Source of the DNA: Jaenimonas drosophilae
Lineage: Eukaryota; Euglenozoa; Kinetoplastea; Trypanosomatida; Trypanosomatidae
Direction: 5' to 3'
Assembly (NCBI GenBank): GCA_030849065.1
Contig: JASAON010001660.1
Location: forward strand, 1-64,000
DNA: 64,000 nucleotides
The position numbers were made by a program, and so were the translations under genes. The notes under the pieces are model-generated. The model was not told where the DNA came from, searched no databases, and saw nothing but the letters and a program-made list of their open reading frames with translations. Every line of letters starts with the position of its first letter. The stretch's first letter is position 1. Shown here piece after piece: positions 39,607 to 49,649 of the stretch.

Positions 39607-39630
39607 CTAGGTGAAAAAAAAAACGGTCTA
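39607..39630 (-). promoter_or_regulatory. Trans-splice acceptor of the small putative mitochondrial gene
   Basis: Sense-strand run of T (39613-39622) followed by CACCTAG; AG at 39607-39608. It supports a mature mRNA starting just before the ATG at 39592. Confidence 0.55.
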
Positions 39631-39763
39631 CGATACTGCCAACGATGAGATTTGAAGAAGCAGGCACGTGAAGAATGAGCTCGGAGAGGATTGGGCAAGT
39701 AGTACAGCGGAGCTCTCAATCAATGAAAACAACTTTCCTGTGATACGAAACATGACCCTGCAA

Positions 39764-42007
39764 CTACTCATTCCAATCTGCATGCCAGCCTTCATCCGCC
39801 TTCTTTGTGGCTGCAGATGTCAAGCTACTGAAGTCGTGATTAATCACCTTCTTCAGTGGCGTTGCTTGTCCTTCTTCTGCCGCATCAATGTCCCTTGATG
39901 GTACACCAATAAATGTAATGAGGGTGCTCGACTCGTTGAGCGCATCACGTTGAACGGCAAACCACTGTGGCATGGCCTCCACCAAATCTGAAAGCGATCC
40001 GATTCGCTTCACCATTGATCGGGCTTGTGGCGGCAGTTCCATCATGATGTTTCCTGCTGAGGCTCCCTTTACTGAGCTCAGTGCAACGGCTCGAATGACC
40101 TCGTCCAAAGAACGAATCGGTGGCTTGAGGTTCTCCTGCTGCTGCGGCGTAGTCCGGATACCTGCTCTTCCAATAAACCTGATGTGCCCGCAGTAGGCTT
40201 CCTCCACCTGGAATAAATGAGGTCGCCTGGTAAAAAAATCAGTACGCAGCGTTTCCGTCTCAGACAATGTACCTTCATTCCGTGAAAACAATGTCCGAAC
40301 CTTCTTCTCCGACAGGAAGTCGTTGGCTGGAAGAATGTCCCACACGCGCCTGGCGATATCGTCGTTAGACGACGACGCTCCTGAAAGGGCCGAGCCACGA
40401 CGGGCGTCATCATTTTTTTGTGGCTCTTTACACAACTGTTGCATCTTGGCAAGCTGTGGTGTAACAACAAGATCTCCGTCCTTGGTTTGGTCAAGAAACA
40501 GGTACAAGGAATGATGTGTGATAAACTCTCGAAGTGCCTGCTGGAGTGCAGCGCATTCCTCTTCTGGCAATTCAGCATGATTGGCGTTGACATAGAGCTT
40601 CACCAGCTGCATGCGTCGGGCTGGATGCAGGTGATGGAGCAACTCGGTAACGCCACGAGGTCTCTCTGCAAGAGCCTCCAGAAGATCGAATAACACAAGT
40701 GGCAGTGGGCTTGACTCCCACAACAAGCTGCTTGGCTGCTGAGCTGGTGGCAGTAGTGACCACACTCGAATTGTTTGATCAGAAAAACTCACATCGAAAA
40801 TGTGCCGCAGTCGATCAAACACCAAAATGAGTAAATCTGCATTGCTTGACTCTTCCGGGTTAAACGGCTCCTCTGCTCCGCTCAGTGTACGATGTATATC
40901 ATTCACCAGTTCCTTGGAAAGCACCTCACTCACTTGCGTCATTGTCAGTCCCTTGGTGAGTCGCAGCTGGTTTACATGGCTCTCCAGTGAGAAGGCCTTC
41001 AACTCAGCCACAGCTCTCTCACCAATCGTGAAGACTTGGAACCTCTGAACCTCCTCCTCAGTCATGGTAAACGAAGAAGGGTCAGACACAAGTGAGGCCA
41101 ATGCTGGGAGATTCAGTACACGGACGAAGGTACGGTTCATGCGTGTGGGGCAGAACGACCGTACGTCAAACACACCTTCAGGAATGCTCGTCATGGCCGT
41201 TGTGAAATTCTCCACTGTCGAGCACCACCACGGCTCTTCACCGAATGAGGAGAAGATCTCACCCTCCTGGGGAAATGTGTGGCTCAGCGGGATGTAGTGC
41301 GTTGCAGCACCACGTTTGCAGAGGTGCAACACAAGATGATACACCGTGGGACTCAGCTCAAATGGCTTTGCCTCTGGGGCTGGTGGGGCAACTGACACGA
41401 CCCCCTCGGTAAACATTGCAGTCGGCGCCAATACATTGGTAGTGGATGCACCAGCCCCTTCGTACTTGGTGCCTGAGGCAGCAGCCAAACTCACACGGCA
41501 GTCTGGTCGAGCGCTCACCTTGAAGACATCAGGATTTCTCCTCAAACACTTTTCCAGTTCCATCAAGGTAAGCGTGCAGTCAGGTAGCACCTGGAGAAGG
41601 TCATGTAGGGTCGGCTGAGGAGATATTTTCACGCGTTGTGGGAAGTACATGGCCGCAGTGAGCCAGCCCACCGCAGCAGCCACCACATCGCGGTCTTCGG
41701 GTGTGACTTGATTGAGGAACTCACGTGCGTTTACGACGTGAATGTTTTGGAGTGAGGTCACCACGAACATATTCGATTGTTGTCGGCAGAACTCGAGAAG
41801 GCCGCCAGGAATATCTTCCAGCAACTCCATCACTGGTGGGCTGAGGAGGCCACTGAGCCGTGAGAGAGGAAGAGGCCCTCGACGACGAAGGCAGCTACGC
41901 AGGTTGATGGCAAGAGAGCGTTCGGCATCTGAGTTACATGTGTAGCTTCGACATCTAGTGGAAAGGTCAAGATGAACCCTACTTATGTGACGAGTGGCAA
42001 ACCGCAT
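39764..42007 (-). CDS. Putative mitochondrial protein with repeated helical modules
   Basis: A 747-residue protein with an Arg-rich, acid-free N-terminus typical of a mitochondrial presequence (MRFATRHISRVHLDLSTRC). It contains several imperfect modules of 60-80 residues. Each starts with a helical LL..LP-type segment and ends in a hydrophobic strand (GGLLEFCRQQSNMFVV; LEKCLRRNPDVFKVS; LRTDFFTRRPHLFQVEE; LVEAMPQWFAVQRD), reminiscent of winged-helix or RNA-binding repeats in kinetoplastid mitochondrial proteins. No catalytic motif. It could belong to RNA editing/processing or the mitoribosome. ATG 42007 is preceded by AGs within 30 nt. Confidence 0.75.
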   Translation of the reverse strand: MRFATRHISRVHLDLSTRCRSYTCNSDAERSLAINLRSCLRRRGPLPLSRLSGLLSPPVMELLEDIPGGLLEFCRQQSNMFVVTSLQNIHVVNAREFLNQVTPEDRDVVAAAVGWLTAAMYFPQRVKISPQPTLHDLLQVLPDCTLTLMELEKCLRRNPDVFKVSARPDCRVSLAAASGTKYEGAGASTTNVLAPTAMFTEGVVSVAPPAPEAKPFELSPTVYHLVLHLCKRGAATHYIPLSHTFPQEGEIFSSFGEEPWWCSTVENFTTAMTSIPEGVFDVRSFCPTRMNRTFVRVLNLPALASLVSDPSSFTMTEEEVQRFQVFTIGERAVAELKAFSLESHVNQLRLTKGLTMTQVSEVLSKELVNDIHRTLSGAEEPFNPEESSNADLLILVFDRLRHIFDVSFSDQTIRVWSLLPPAQQPSSLLWESSPLPLVLFDLLEALAERPRGVTELLHHLHPARRMQLVKLYVNANHAELPEEECAALQQALREFITHHSLYLFLDQTKDGDLVVTPQLAKMQQLCKEPQKNDDARRGSALSGASSSNDDIARRVWDILPANDFLSEKKVRTLFSRNEGTLSETETLRTDFFTRRPHLFQVEEAYCGHIRFIGRAGIRTTPQQQENLKPPIRSLDEVIRAVALSSVKGASAGNIMMELPPQARSMVKRIGSLSDLVEAMPQWFAVQRDALNESSTLITFIGVPSRDIDAAEEGQATPLKKVINHDFSSLTSAATKKADEGWHADWNE

Positions 42008-42382
42008 GATGGAAGCCCTAAACAGCTAGAATTATTTTGTGTACGCCTGTCAGACATCAACGGCACAAGGAGAGAAAAAGAAGGTGGTTGTGTTGGAAGA
42101 TGGAGCTATGTGGCGCATCATCAAGTACCGCCCACATGAAGGAATCCAACAAATATATTTAGTCAATGTGGAGAGGAAGAGCAAGCAGCCGAGCCAATTC
42201 CAGGACATGAAGGTGAGTGATGAACGAAGTGTAGCCAGAAGAGGAGTAGGGTACTACTTCGCTTCACGCCGATGCCTGCCTGAGGGCGTATGCGTGCGCA
42301 GTGGAGTAGAGATGAAGTCATTTCCTGTATTCTTCAATCCCCGACACCGGAGATGTATATCGTAATCTCTACAACTTAATCT
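42008..42382 (-). other. Intergenic, carrier to mitochondrial protein
   Basis: About 375 nt of 3' UTR and splice region. A plus-strand frame of 108 codons (42039-42365) has no support. No gene seen. Confidence 0.6.
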
Positions 42383-43558
42383 CTACACGCTACGACCACT
42401 TGGATGTGCACTAGTAGGAGGCTTGAGGTAGCTCTTGGTGTAATCTTGTACGAAGTAGAACAAGCACTGGCCCATCGCCATGCCTACCCCCACACGCAAG
42501 GATCCCCAGCCAATATTTAGCCGGCTGTTGGCCCATCGCCACGCCGCGAGCGGATGTCGTCTGGTGCGGTTATGTGAATTCTGCCGAGACTGTGCGAAGG
42601 CGGATGGCGGGGTGCTTTGTTTGGCTCGATACTCTGCCTCGCACAACTCTGGCATCGATAAGTTCTCCGTGTAGCTTCGTCCATGTACGTAGGTGTAGTG
42701 TACCTGCGTGCAAAAGGAGCGAAGCAGAGAAATGTAGCCCAGTGGAATGGCTCCTGCTGGGGTTCCATACACGATGGACCGTACATAGTTGAAAGGAGAG
42801 CTGAACATGGAGGCAATCACGGCCGCAACCAGATTGGAGAAGAAGGCGGCGGAGCTGCTCTGCTGATAGAGGGGACGGCTATTGTGGGATGTAGAGGACT
42901 GATGATTCGCCTGAGATGTCTGAGATACACACTCCGCACATTGTGTGTAAAGTTGTCCCCAGATTGGGAAACGTCGGCACGTTTCGTACACCACGCCAAA
43001 TATGCTGTCACGAATCATGGTCGTTGCACAGCCTCGAAAGAAGATTGGTAGGCCTGATTCACGGTACATTAGACGGGCTGTCTGGCTAAAGGTGTAGTTT
43101 GAGCTCTCCATGTTCCACATACGAAACTTCACTGCTTGTAACATGTTAAGGCTAAGGCCATTGATAGCACCGGCACATAGACCGATGCAAGATGCATTCA
43201 GAGAGGGAGATACGTTGGGCTGCACAAATGATGGGCCGCGTTCCTCCACAAACACACGCATTCGGTCCTGAAAAAACATGTAGGAGGCTCCCACAAGGGT
43301 ACGATAGACAGCGGCGTTCACAAAGCCCTGAAAAGGGCGATCAAAGTTACGCAGGTCCAGAAGCTTCTTGCGGCGGTACTTGATACGTACGTAGAGAGCG
43401 CGATCCAGGGGATTGAAGAGAACGGCCTGAACAGCACCGCTCGCCAGGGCGGGGAGGGCCGTCGCGACCAGTCGATGGTCCTCCTCCATAGCGGCCACAC
43501 GCACCTGGGGTGAGGGAACGGCCTCCTTCTGTCGAGGTCCATGAGTGCTCTCACACAT
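42383..43558 (-). CDS. Divergent mitochondrial carrier family protein
   Basis: A 391-residue protein with three recognisable but degenerate carrier repeats: FNPLDRALYVRIKY in repeat 1, LQAVKFRMWN in repeat 2 and SSPFNYVRSIVYG in repeat 3. Hydrophobic helices flank each. The usual PX[DE]XX[KR] signature is intact in none of them: repeat 1 keeps Pro and Asp, repeat 2 lacks both and repeat 3 has Asn. A long Ser/Gln-rich insertion lies between repeats 2 and 3. Substrate cannot be inferred. ATG 43558 is the first in frame. A tiny overlapping upstream ATG frame (5 codons) precedes it, so Met24 (43489) is an alternative start. Confidence 0.7.
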   Translation of the reverse strand: MCESTHGPRQKEAVPSPQVRVAAMEEDHRLVATALPALASGAVQAVLFNPLDRALYVRIKYRRKKLLDLRNFDRPFQGFVNAAVYRTLVGASYMFFQDRMRVFVEERGPSFVQPNVSPSLNASCIGLCAGAINGLSLNMLQAVKFRMWNMESSNYTFSQTARLMYRESGLPIFFRGCATTMIRDSIFGVVYETCRRFPIWGQLYTQCAECVSQTSQANHQSSTSHNSRPLYQQSSSAAFFSNLVAAVIASMFSSPFNYVRSIVYGTPAGAIPLGYISLLRSFCTQVHYTYVHGRSYTENLSMPELCEAEYRAKQSTPPSAFAQSRQNSHNRTRRHPLAAWRWANSRLNIGWGSLRVGVGMAMGQCLFYFVQDYTKSYLKPPTSAHPSGRSV

Positions 43559-44493
43559 TCCACATATGCGGCTACCGTGTCAGTGCAGTGTGAAAACACA
43601 ATATTTTGATGATGTGTGGCCGGTATTGAAGATGATGAGGTTATCCTGTAGCGTGTGCTGCTGCACGGGGGCAGAGTATCCTGCGAATGGTCAGTAGCAC
43701 GAAAGAGGATGATTTGTGATTCAGCTCTTCAGTGGCAAGCAGCAAGACGTGAACAATGAGCTGAAGATAGGATTGAGCGGATGAGAATAGAGTACTACCC
43801 CGAGGATGGATATACGCTAAGAACTATCCAAACAAGCTAGCTAAGGAAGCAGTACCAAACCGCACACACGCGGTGTTACGCTTCGAGCGAAAATGGAAGA
43901 TGGAAATAGAAGCGTTGCGGCAACACATCAATCGTACACATCACCACAGTCAAGAGTACATCTTCGATATGCACTTCCTCCATTCACAACTTTTAGCACT
44001 TCCATGCATACAGACAATCCGTTCGCCACAGTGTTGATGCTTCTCCGTGCGCATACAATGAAAAACAGAAGCGTTGCAGCTAATCGCCACATCATCACCT
44101 CCATAGACATCATCATGACACAGGCATTGCACCCAGTGGAACAGTCCTGAGGATTGCGATTATTCAAAGTAGGCGTGGTGCGTAGAGAGAAGGAGATGCC
44201 TCGATGGGCACGGAGGTTCGAAGTAGCGACGCACCCATGCGCCAAGTTAGCCTGTTTGGTGGATAAAACAAGCACCTTCGAGCGCGTGTGTCCTTCGCAC
44301 ACATAATGATCCATGTGTGTATATCAATACAGGAACACACACTCGTCAGGGCCTGATATATGCACCTCTATCATTCAGTGAGGCCAACACGTACTTCTCT
44401 ACCATCACACCTGTGAGGACACAATCCCTCATTCCTACCCGGCCACGCTCAGAGACCACTTTGCTCCATCTTTCACAGCCTTCATTCTCCTTT
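43559..44493 (-). other. Intergenic, API5-like to carrier
   Basis: About 935 nt. A 128-codon frame with ATG (43928-44314) has one hydrophobic segment but no acceptor-like tract upstream and no known domain, so I leave it as 3' UTR. The carrier acceptor is probably the tract about 43690-43730. Confidence 0.5.
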
Positions 44494-46110
44494 TTACCGC
44501 CGAGAACGAAACGCCTTGCGGCGGGGCTGCGAAGAACCATTGTGGTTGTTGTTGTGGTTGTGCGAGGCGCTACGCTTGCGTCCATTGCCGTTCGTTCCCG
44601 CTGACGGGGGCAGCGTTGGATCCTTTGCGCGGCTGCTACGCGTGGCTGGCAGTGGCTGCCGACCCGCCCAGCTCTCCTTCATCTCCACCGTGGGAAGATG
44701 CTTGCTGGAGAAGACCGCAGCGAAGGCCTTGAGGTTGCGGAGCGTCGCGAGGATCTCCCCCTCTTTCCCCGTCAGCTCCTTCCGCTGCATCGCCTTCTTC
44801 ACGGCAAACTCAGCCTGCAAGAGCATCGGGGCAACAGCCGTTTCCAGGGCAGACATGGAGGCGGAAAAGGCCTCCTCGTTGAGCAGCTGCAGCACTTCCG
44901 CCGACTTCTCCTTGGCAAGGGCAGCAAGGGCGAAGAAGAGTGCTTCCAAAACGCTCAGGTTCTTCGACTCATCGGCCACCATGGCGCTGATTTTTGCTGT
45001 GATGAACGGAAGAAGCTTCGCAGCGCCATCGGCGTCGGCAGTCCTGCAGGCAAAGAGAACAAGGCGAGAAACCATCACCCCATGATCATCCGACGCCAAG
45101 TTGGCACGGAAGAAGCCCGCACCCTCCAATGCCGGAACCACCGCCGCACACGTGACGGTCTTCTTGATGAAACGAGCAAGGATGCACAGTGCCTCCACAT
45201 CGCGCTCACGGGAGAGGTTCATGCTGGCCATGAACATCTCCAGCAGCGGCAGGCCATCCTTCTCACGCACCATGGGCAGTTGAGAAACCGCACGTGCGAG
45301 CTGGGCAAATTCACGCCCATTCACCACCGTCATGACGCGCTGAACGAGCTGAATCACCTCAACCTGCACCTCCTCAGTCCAGTGGGAGCGCATCGATGGG
45401 GCCATAACTAAACGCGTCAGGCGGGCCAAGGCGAGGTGGCGCTCCTTCTGGAGCTGCTCCTCCTCATCTGCCTCGCGATCATCGCTCAGCCAGTGGAGGA
45501 GCTTCGCCACCACACAGTGAAAGGCGGTGGCGGTGAGGGCGTCGAGCCCGGCACCGGCAGCTTGGCGAACAGTTTCCGGGAAGGCATCCTTATCAATCAT
45601 AACCTGCATGAGCACATCAGCCGCCTCACGTGGGAGGAAGTCATAGCTCTTATCCACAGACGCGCAGGGGCCAAGACCGCCCAGCACACGAATGGCGGCA
45701 ATGCGGAGCTGCGGTGTATCATCCTCACCACCAAGAACCTTCAAGAGAGAGGTAACGATGCGCTTGAGGGCATCGAGGCCGCGCACCTCACCCACCACCG
45801 TTGCCACAAGCTCAAGGCAACGCACGCGCAGAATGAGCGGGGTATCAGCGCTCTCTGCGGCCTCCACCAAGGTAAGGATGGCGGGTTGTTGGTGCGCAAT
45901 CTGCGTGCGATCAGCAGCAATGAGGACCTGCAACTGGGCGAAGATCTCGGCAGGGGTGCCGGTGATTGGCGCCGCGGTTGGGGCGGCAACAGCCTCCACC
46001 ACAGCGGGGGCAGCGGCCACGGCCACGGCCACTTCAGGAGCGGCCTCGACCACTGGAGCCTCCGCAGCGGGCGGAGGGGGAGATGCTGCTGCCTTCTTCT
46101 TGGGGGCCAT
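44494..46110 (-). CDS. API5/AAC-11-like HEAT-repeat protein
   Basis: A 538-residue protein. It begins MAPKKKAAASPPPP and has an Ala/Pro/Val-rich head (about 1-70). A helical HEAT-type body (about 70-460) follows, with an API5-like order: a conserved LHWLSDDREADEEEQL segment, then TRLVMAPSMRSHWTEEVQ and FAQLARAVSQLPMVREKDG. The C-terminal tail is basic and disordered (NGRKRSASHNHNNN...RRKAFRSRR), like the nuclear-localising tail of API5. API5 is a nuclear anti-apoptotic/mRNA-export-linked protein in other eukaryotes; its role here is unknown. The frame extends 18 codons from TTG through the splice tract. AG lies 5 nt before ATG 46110. Confidence 0.55.
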   Translation of the reverse strand: MAPKKKAAASPPPPAAEAPVVEAAPEVAVAVAAAPAVVEAVAAPTAAPITGTPAEIFAQLQVLIAADRTQIAHQQPAILTLVEAAESADTPLILRVRCLELVATVVGEVRGLDALKRIVTSLLKVLGGEDDTPQLRIAAIRVLGGLGPCASVDKSYDFLPREAADVLMQVMIDKDAFPETVRQAAGAGLDALTATAFHCVVAKLLHWLSDDREADEEEQLQKERHLALARLTRLVMAPSMRSHWTEEVQVEVIQLVQRVMTVVNGREFAQLARAVSQLPMVREKDGLPLLEMFMASMNLSRERDVEALCILARFIKKTVTCAAVVPALEGAGFFRANLASDDHGVMVSRLVLFACRTADADGAAKLLPFITAKISAMVADESKNLSVLEALFFALAALAKEKSAEVLQLLNEEAFSASMSALETAVAPMLLQAEFAVKKAMQRKELTGKEGEILATLRNLKAFAAVFSSKHLPTVEMKESWAGRQPLPATRSSRAKDPTLPPSAGTNGNGRKRSASHNHNNNHNGSSQPRRKAFRSRR

Positions 46111-46374
46111 TGTCACTGAAAACGTAGAAGAACTGGTGTGCGTTATGAGTGCTGAAATACACAATCACGAGCTCAATGCACGAATCACGGCCACTGAAAG
46201 AATGAACTACAATCTGGGGAACTACGCACCACACAAGGCAAGGAGAAGCAAGGCAAAAAAAAGAAACAAAATCATTTGCATCGCCCATACATGAAGCATT
46301 GCACTCATTCCGACATGAAGAACCATACACACTAGGTAAGAATTCATTCCATCATCTGTGGTTCTGCACACCAA

Positions 46375-48501
46375 TTACGCCTCTGTCTGAAGAATGCACT
46401 CCAAGTCGTTGAGAGCTTCCACAATTGCGGCGCCAAAATCCGGTGCGCTGACCCCGCTGGCTGTGTTGGCTGCCACCGACAACACATAGTCTGGATGGTC
46501 GGGATGAATGCGAGCAACATGAACGCCAACACCCTCATCATCACGCGGTGTAGCAACTTGATAGAGGAGCCCACTGGGACTCGAAGCACGTCGGCCGCGT
46601 CCGAGCAAGCAGAGCTCCATATCCACCCTGCGCAGTGCACTGTAGCTGGGGTGATTCAGAATGGAGGGTTGGCGTCCAAAGAGGCGCTCACTCACCATCT
46701 TCCACGCCAGAACGTGCGCCTCCATACCACGGCCAAGGAGAACGTCCTGCTTCTCCCGTTCATAGATGGAAATGGCATCTCTGCACATCTGTGGAAGCTC
46801 TGTGTTCTTGGCTCCTCCAGCGGCCGCAAACACAAAACGCTGACTAGCCTCTGACACAGCTCGCACACCATCGACGCGACCGCGATTGAAGGTGCTCATG
46901 CTAATGCGCTCCACGACACTACCAACACGCTGTTGCATTCGCCACCAGGCCAGAGGCATTGCGAGTGCAATCATAGATTCCGGGTTGACCGCAGGTGGTG
47001 AGGTACACGACGCTGATGGACGAAATGAAATGAGCGTGGATGCGCTACTCCGCTCTCCCCTTCGTTGTGCCAGCCGACGTTGTGTATTCGCCAGTGCCTC
47101 CTTGGCCGCATCCGTCCACGTCCACGAGAGGTGCCGCAGTGGCTCCGACGCAGCCACCGTTGACCACGCCGTTCTGCGCGCAGAATCCGTGCATCCGTAC
47201 GCATCACGTGCAACATCATCGGCATAGCGTTGCACAACATCATCTCCACCCCAACTTGACTCACTGCCAACTGCCACACCACCATGGCCAGTAATGTGGA
47301 TCGAAAGACTCTTGTCAAGCCACGGTGAGCAGTGTTGTGGCAGGCAGTCATCTGCAGAATGAGGAATCACGTGAGAAGCATCAGCCTTCTTGGCGGATTC
47401 CTCCAGGTTCAGCACGAACATACTGCTATCCACCAACTCCAGACTCTGTTGATTGGTGGTGTGTCGAAGAAGAGAGGTTCGTAGTGCACTCCACTCAGAC
47501 CGAGGGAGGCCAGTGAGTGCCGCCACATCATGGGTGGAGGGAGCCACGTTGCTTGACACAATTTGATGCAGTCGGGCATAAATTTGGCCAATCGGCAGCG
47601 GATTGCAGTCGTCATCCGCTACCGTAACCACAAACTGATGCCCACGGTACTGCACCACAATGTGCGCATGAAAGCCAACGGCCTTAAGTTCATCTTGAAG
47701 AATTCCAGGAACGCGTGTTGTGTTGAAGAGGCTGTCGCTGGTGGAGATGTCTTGTGGGAAGGCATGGTAGCCCGAGGCGATGGTCATGAGGGGTGCACTC
47801 ACGTAGGTTGGGCAGAGGGCCACAGTTCGTCCAAACCAATCCTTGTGGTAGTAGTTGTCCGCGTCATGTTTGGAAGAGGAGGTGTAGGCCACCAAGGGTG
47901 GTAGTTCGTTGTTGAGGTACAGTTGGTACCAGCGTACACTACTCACTATCCAGCACGCGGCGCGGTAGATGCTATCATCTACTCCTGTGGGAAGTGGTGC
48001 CGTAGCTGATGGTTGGCGGCAGACAATTGTTCGATAGTTGTGCAAGCCGAGGGGCGAGCGATCACGCAGCATCATTTCAAACCAATCTGAGGAGATGAAG
48101 GAGGTGTGTTGATTCGCACGGTCCGTTTTGGTGAGTTCCTCCTGCAACGTTTTTCCCTCGCGCTCGGCGAAGACGTCGATGGACTGCCTCAGCTGGGCGA
48201 GTTGGGCCGGTGCGAGAAGAGGGGTGGCGTGTTGCATCATCTTGTTCAATGTGGAGCTGAGAGAAGGAATCGGAAGTCGTGGTAGACTGCGTTGGAAGTG
48301 ACGAGTGGGAATGATGGATGCCTGCATCGTCGTTGGGTGCCACGGATCATCCTTGCTGGATTTTGCCGCTTCCACTGGCTCAGTTGATGGTGGAGCGAAA
48401 TGAATCATCGATGATGCCTGGTCATGGGTGAGGGAAGGTGAAGCAACCCAGCGACCTCGCTGAAGAAGCCTCCGCCTGGAGGCGGCGCCACGGAAGGCCA
48501 T
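46375..48501 (-). CDS. CPT2-family carnitine acyltransferase-like protein, catalytic residues lost
   Basis: A 708-residue protein. The N-terminus (MAFRGAASRRRLLQRGRW) looks like a mitochondrial presequence. The choline/carnitine acyltransferase signature is clear near the start (LPRLPIPSLSSTLNKM) and at several later points (HTSFISSDWFEMML; FNTTRVPG; SSMFVLNLEES; WLDKSLSIHI). The catalytic His, expected in the EHSWGDG-type motif, is Ser415 here (GSESSWGGDD; codon TCA at 47257-47259). The carnitine-binding GR.ET..R motif reads GRVDGVR, and the STS substrate motif is not found. This points to a pseudoenzyme with a retained fold. The frame is intact over its full length, so it is not a decaying pseudogene. 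Confidence 0.85.
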   Translation of the reverse strand: MAFRGAASRRRLLQRGRWVASPSLTHDQASSMIHFAPPSTEPVEAAKSSKDDPWHPTTMQASIIPTRHFQRSLPRLPIPSLSSTLNKMMQHATPLLAPAQLAQLRQSIDVFAEREGKTLQEELTKTDRANQHTSFISSDWFEMMLRDRSPLGLHNYRTIVCRQPSATAPLPTGVDDSIYRAACWIVSSVRWYQLYLNNELPPLVAYTSSSKHDADNYYHKDWFGRTVALCPTYVSAPLMTIASGYHAFPQDISTSDSLFNTTRVPGILQDELKAVGFHAHIVVQYRGHQFVVTVADDDCNPLPIGQIYARLHQIVSSNVAPSTHDVAALTGLPRSEWSALRTSLLRHTTNQQSLELVDSSMFVLNLEESAKKADASHVIPHSADDCLPQHCSPWLDKSLSIHITGHGGVAVGSESSWGGDDVVQRYADDVARDAYGCTDSARRTAWSTVAASEPLRHLSWTWTDAAKEALANTQRRLAQRRGERSSASTLISFRPSASCTSPPAVNPESMIALAMPLAWWRMQQRVGSVVERISMSTFNRGRVDGVRAVSEASQRFVFAAAGGAKNTELPQMCRDAISIYEREKQDVLLGRGMEAHVLAWKMVSERLFGRQPSILNHPSYSALRRVDMELCLLGRGRRASSPSGLLYQVATPRDDEGVGVHVARIHPDHPDYVLSVAANTASGVSAPDFGAAIVEALNDLECILQTEA

Positions 48502-48704
48502 GTGTGTGATGGAACCCCCGGGTGAGAGTTGACGTAGAGCGCTTTACACCGACAAAATATAAAAGGGAATAAATGGCTGTTGTGAGCACCATTGAAGATG
48601 CACATGGTAGATGTATGGACAACAACATCAAGGGCAAATCCTATATAGTCCTGTCTGAATATATAGCACAAAGGTGAACTGGGTCAGTCTCACATTGAAT
48701 TGGG

Positions 48705-49649
48705 CTACGCGGTCTGAATCGAGACAGTGGCGCGCTTCAGGCGAGCTGCCTCCACGGACAGGCCCCTCATCCCATCCGTCAATCGGCGTGGTGGTAGTTC
48801 ACGAGAGACGAGGACGAAGTGCGCCAACTGTGGCTGAAACTCGTGAGCGAGGAAGTAGAGATCCTCCACGGTATGACGAATTGGATGAAGAGACACCTCC
48901 TTCTTCTCACCTGATTGAGCAACAAGACGGACAACAGTTGCCTCTCCCACTTCGCTCTCGGAGCAGGGTTCAAAACGGTGGTTTGATGTGTAGGAAACTG
49001 TGGTATTGGCAGAAGGAGACGTGCTTGTGGCAGCTGAAGAGGTAAGTCGGTGCCCTTCTCCGTGAAATGCACGATAAGCAGGTTCTTCATAGTCATGATC
49101 GGTGCAGTCTCGGAGGTTGATGTTGAGGTTGGTGTTGGGGTAAAGGGCGGAGAGGGCGGGTGGAACAAAGCCCTTTGAGATCACATCCAAGAATTCAGCT
49201 CCTTCTGGGCTATTCCGCGGAATGAGTGCTTCGTCATTCACCTGTAAACCATTGCGGTACACCGTAACAGTGAGTGTGCGCGATGGGAGAGTGGCGGCGG
49301 CAATGAAGGGGCTCGGCGCCTCTGTGTGGCCAAGGCGTCGGCCACGGCCAAAGAAGGCGGTCGGATCATCAAACTCACCCTGCTCTCCACGCTGTTCCGC
49401 ACCGGCACGAGCCTGGTCAAAGATACTCTCAATCAGCGCATCCGTGTCGTGGGGGGCGATGACCTCCTGACCGGAACCACCAGCGGAGCTACCGCCAACA
49501 AAGAAGGCCTGCCTCTTCTTGGCTGCCTGGGTAGCTTCTTGCACATTCCACCCATTTCTCTCGAGCCACTGACGAGCTTCGTTCATGGAAAGCGATGGGA
49601 CCGCCTGACGTAGCGCATCAATCGCCTTCTTTTGGTCTACTGGCATCAT
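48705..49649 (-). CDS. p47/Shp1-like p97 cofactor (UBA-SEP-UBX)
   Basis: A 314-residue protein with the complete p47 order. A UBA-like helix bundle lies at 5-45 (AVPSLSMNEARQWLERNGWN). A SEP domain is at about 110-180 (LTVTVYRNGLQVNDEALIPR; FLDVISKGFVPPAL). A UBX domain occupies the last 80 residues (VVRLVAQSGEKKEVSLHP; LAHFVLVSRELPPRRLTD; AARLKRATVSIQT). p47 recruits the AAA ATPase p97/VCP to membrane fusion and ubiquitin-linked substrates. Two ATGs in tandem form the start (49647-49649 and 49644-49646). The protein is slightly shorter than human NSFL1C (370). Confidence 0.9.
   Translation of the reverse strand: MMPVDQKKAIDALRQAVPSLSMNEARQWLERNGWNVQEATQAAKKRQAFFVGGSSAGGSGQEVIAPHDTDALIESIFDQARAGAEQRGEQGEFDDPTAFFGRGRRLGHTEAPSPFIAAATLPSRTLTVTVYRNGLQVNDEALIPRNSPEGAEFLDVISKGFVPPALSALYPNTNLNINLRDCTDHDYEEPAYRAFHGEGHRLTSSAATSTSPSANTTVSYTSNHRFEPCSESEVGEATVVRLVAQSGEKKEVSLHPIRHTVEDLYFLAHEFQPQLAHFVLVSRELPPRRLTDGMRGLSVEAARLKRATVSIQTA

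Noticed and set aside
43928..44314. 128-codon ATG-led minus-strand frame
   Set aside because: No pyrimidine tract or acceptor upstream and no domain; sits in the 3' UTR of the API5-like gene.
45436..46119. 227-codon plus-strand frame
   Set aside because: Antisense shadow of the Ala-rich API5-like gene; no homology pattern.
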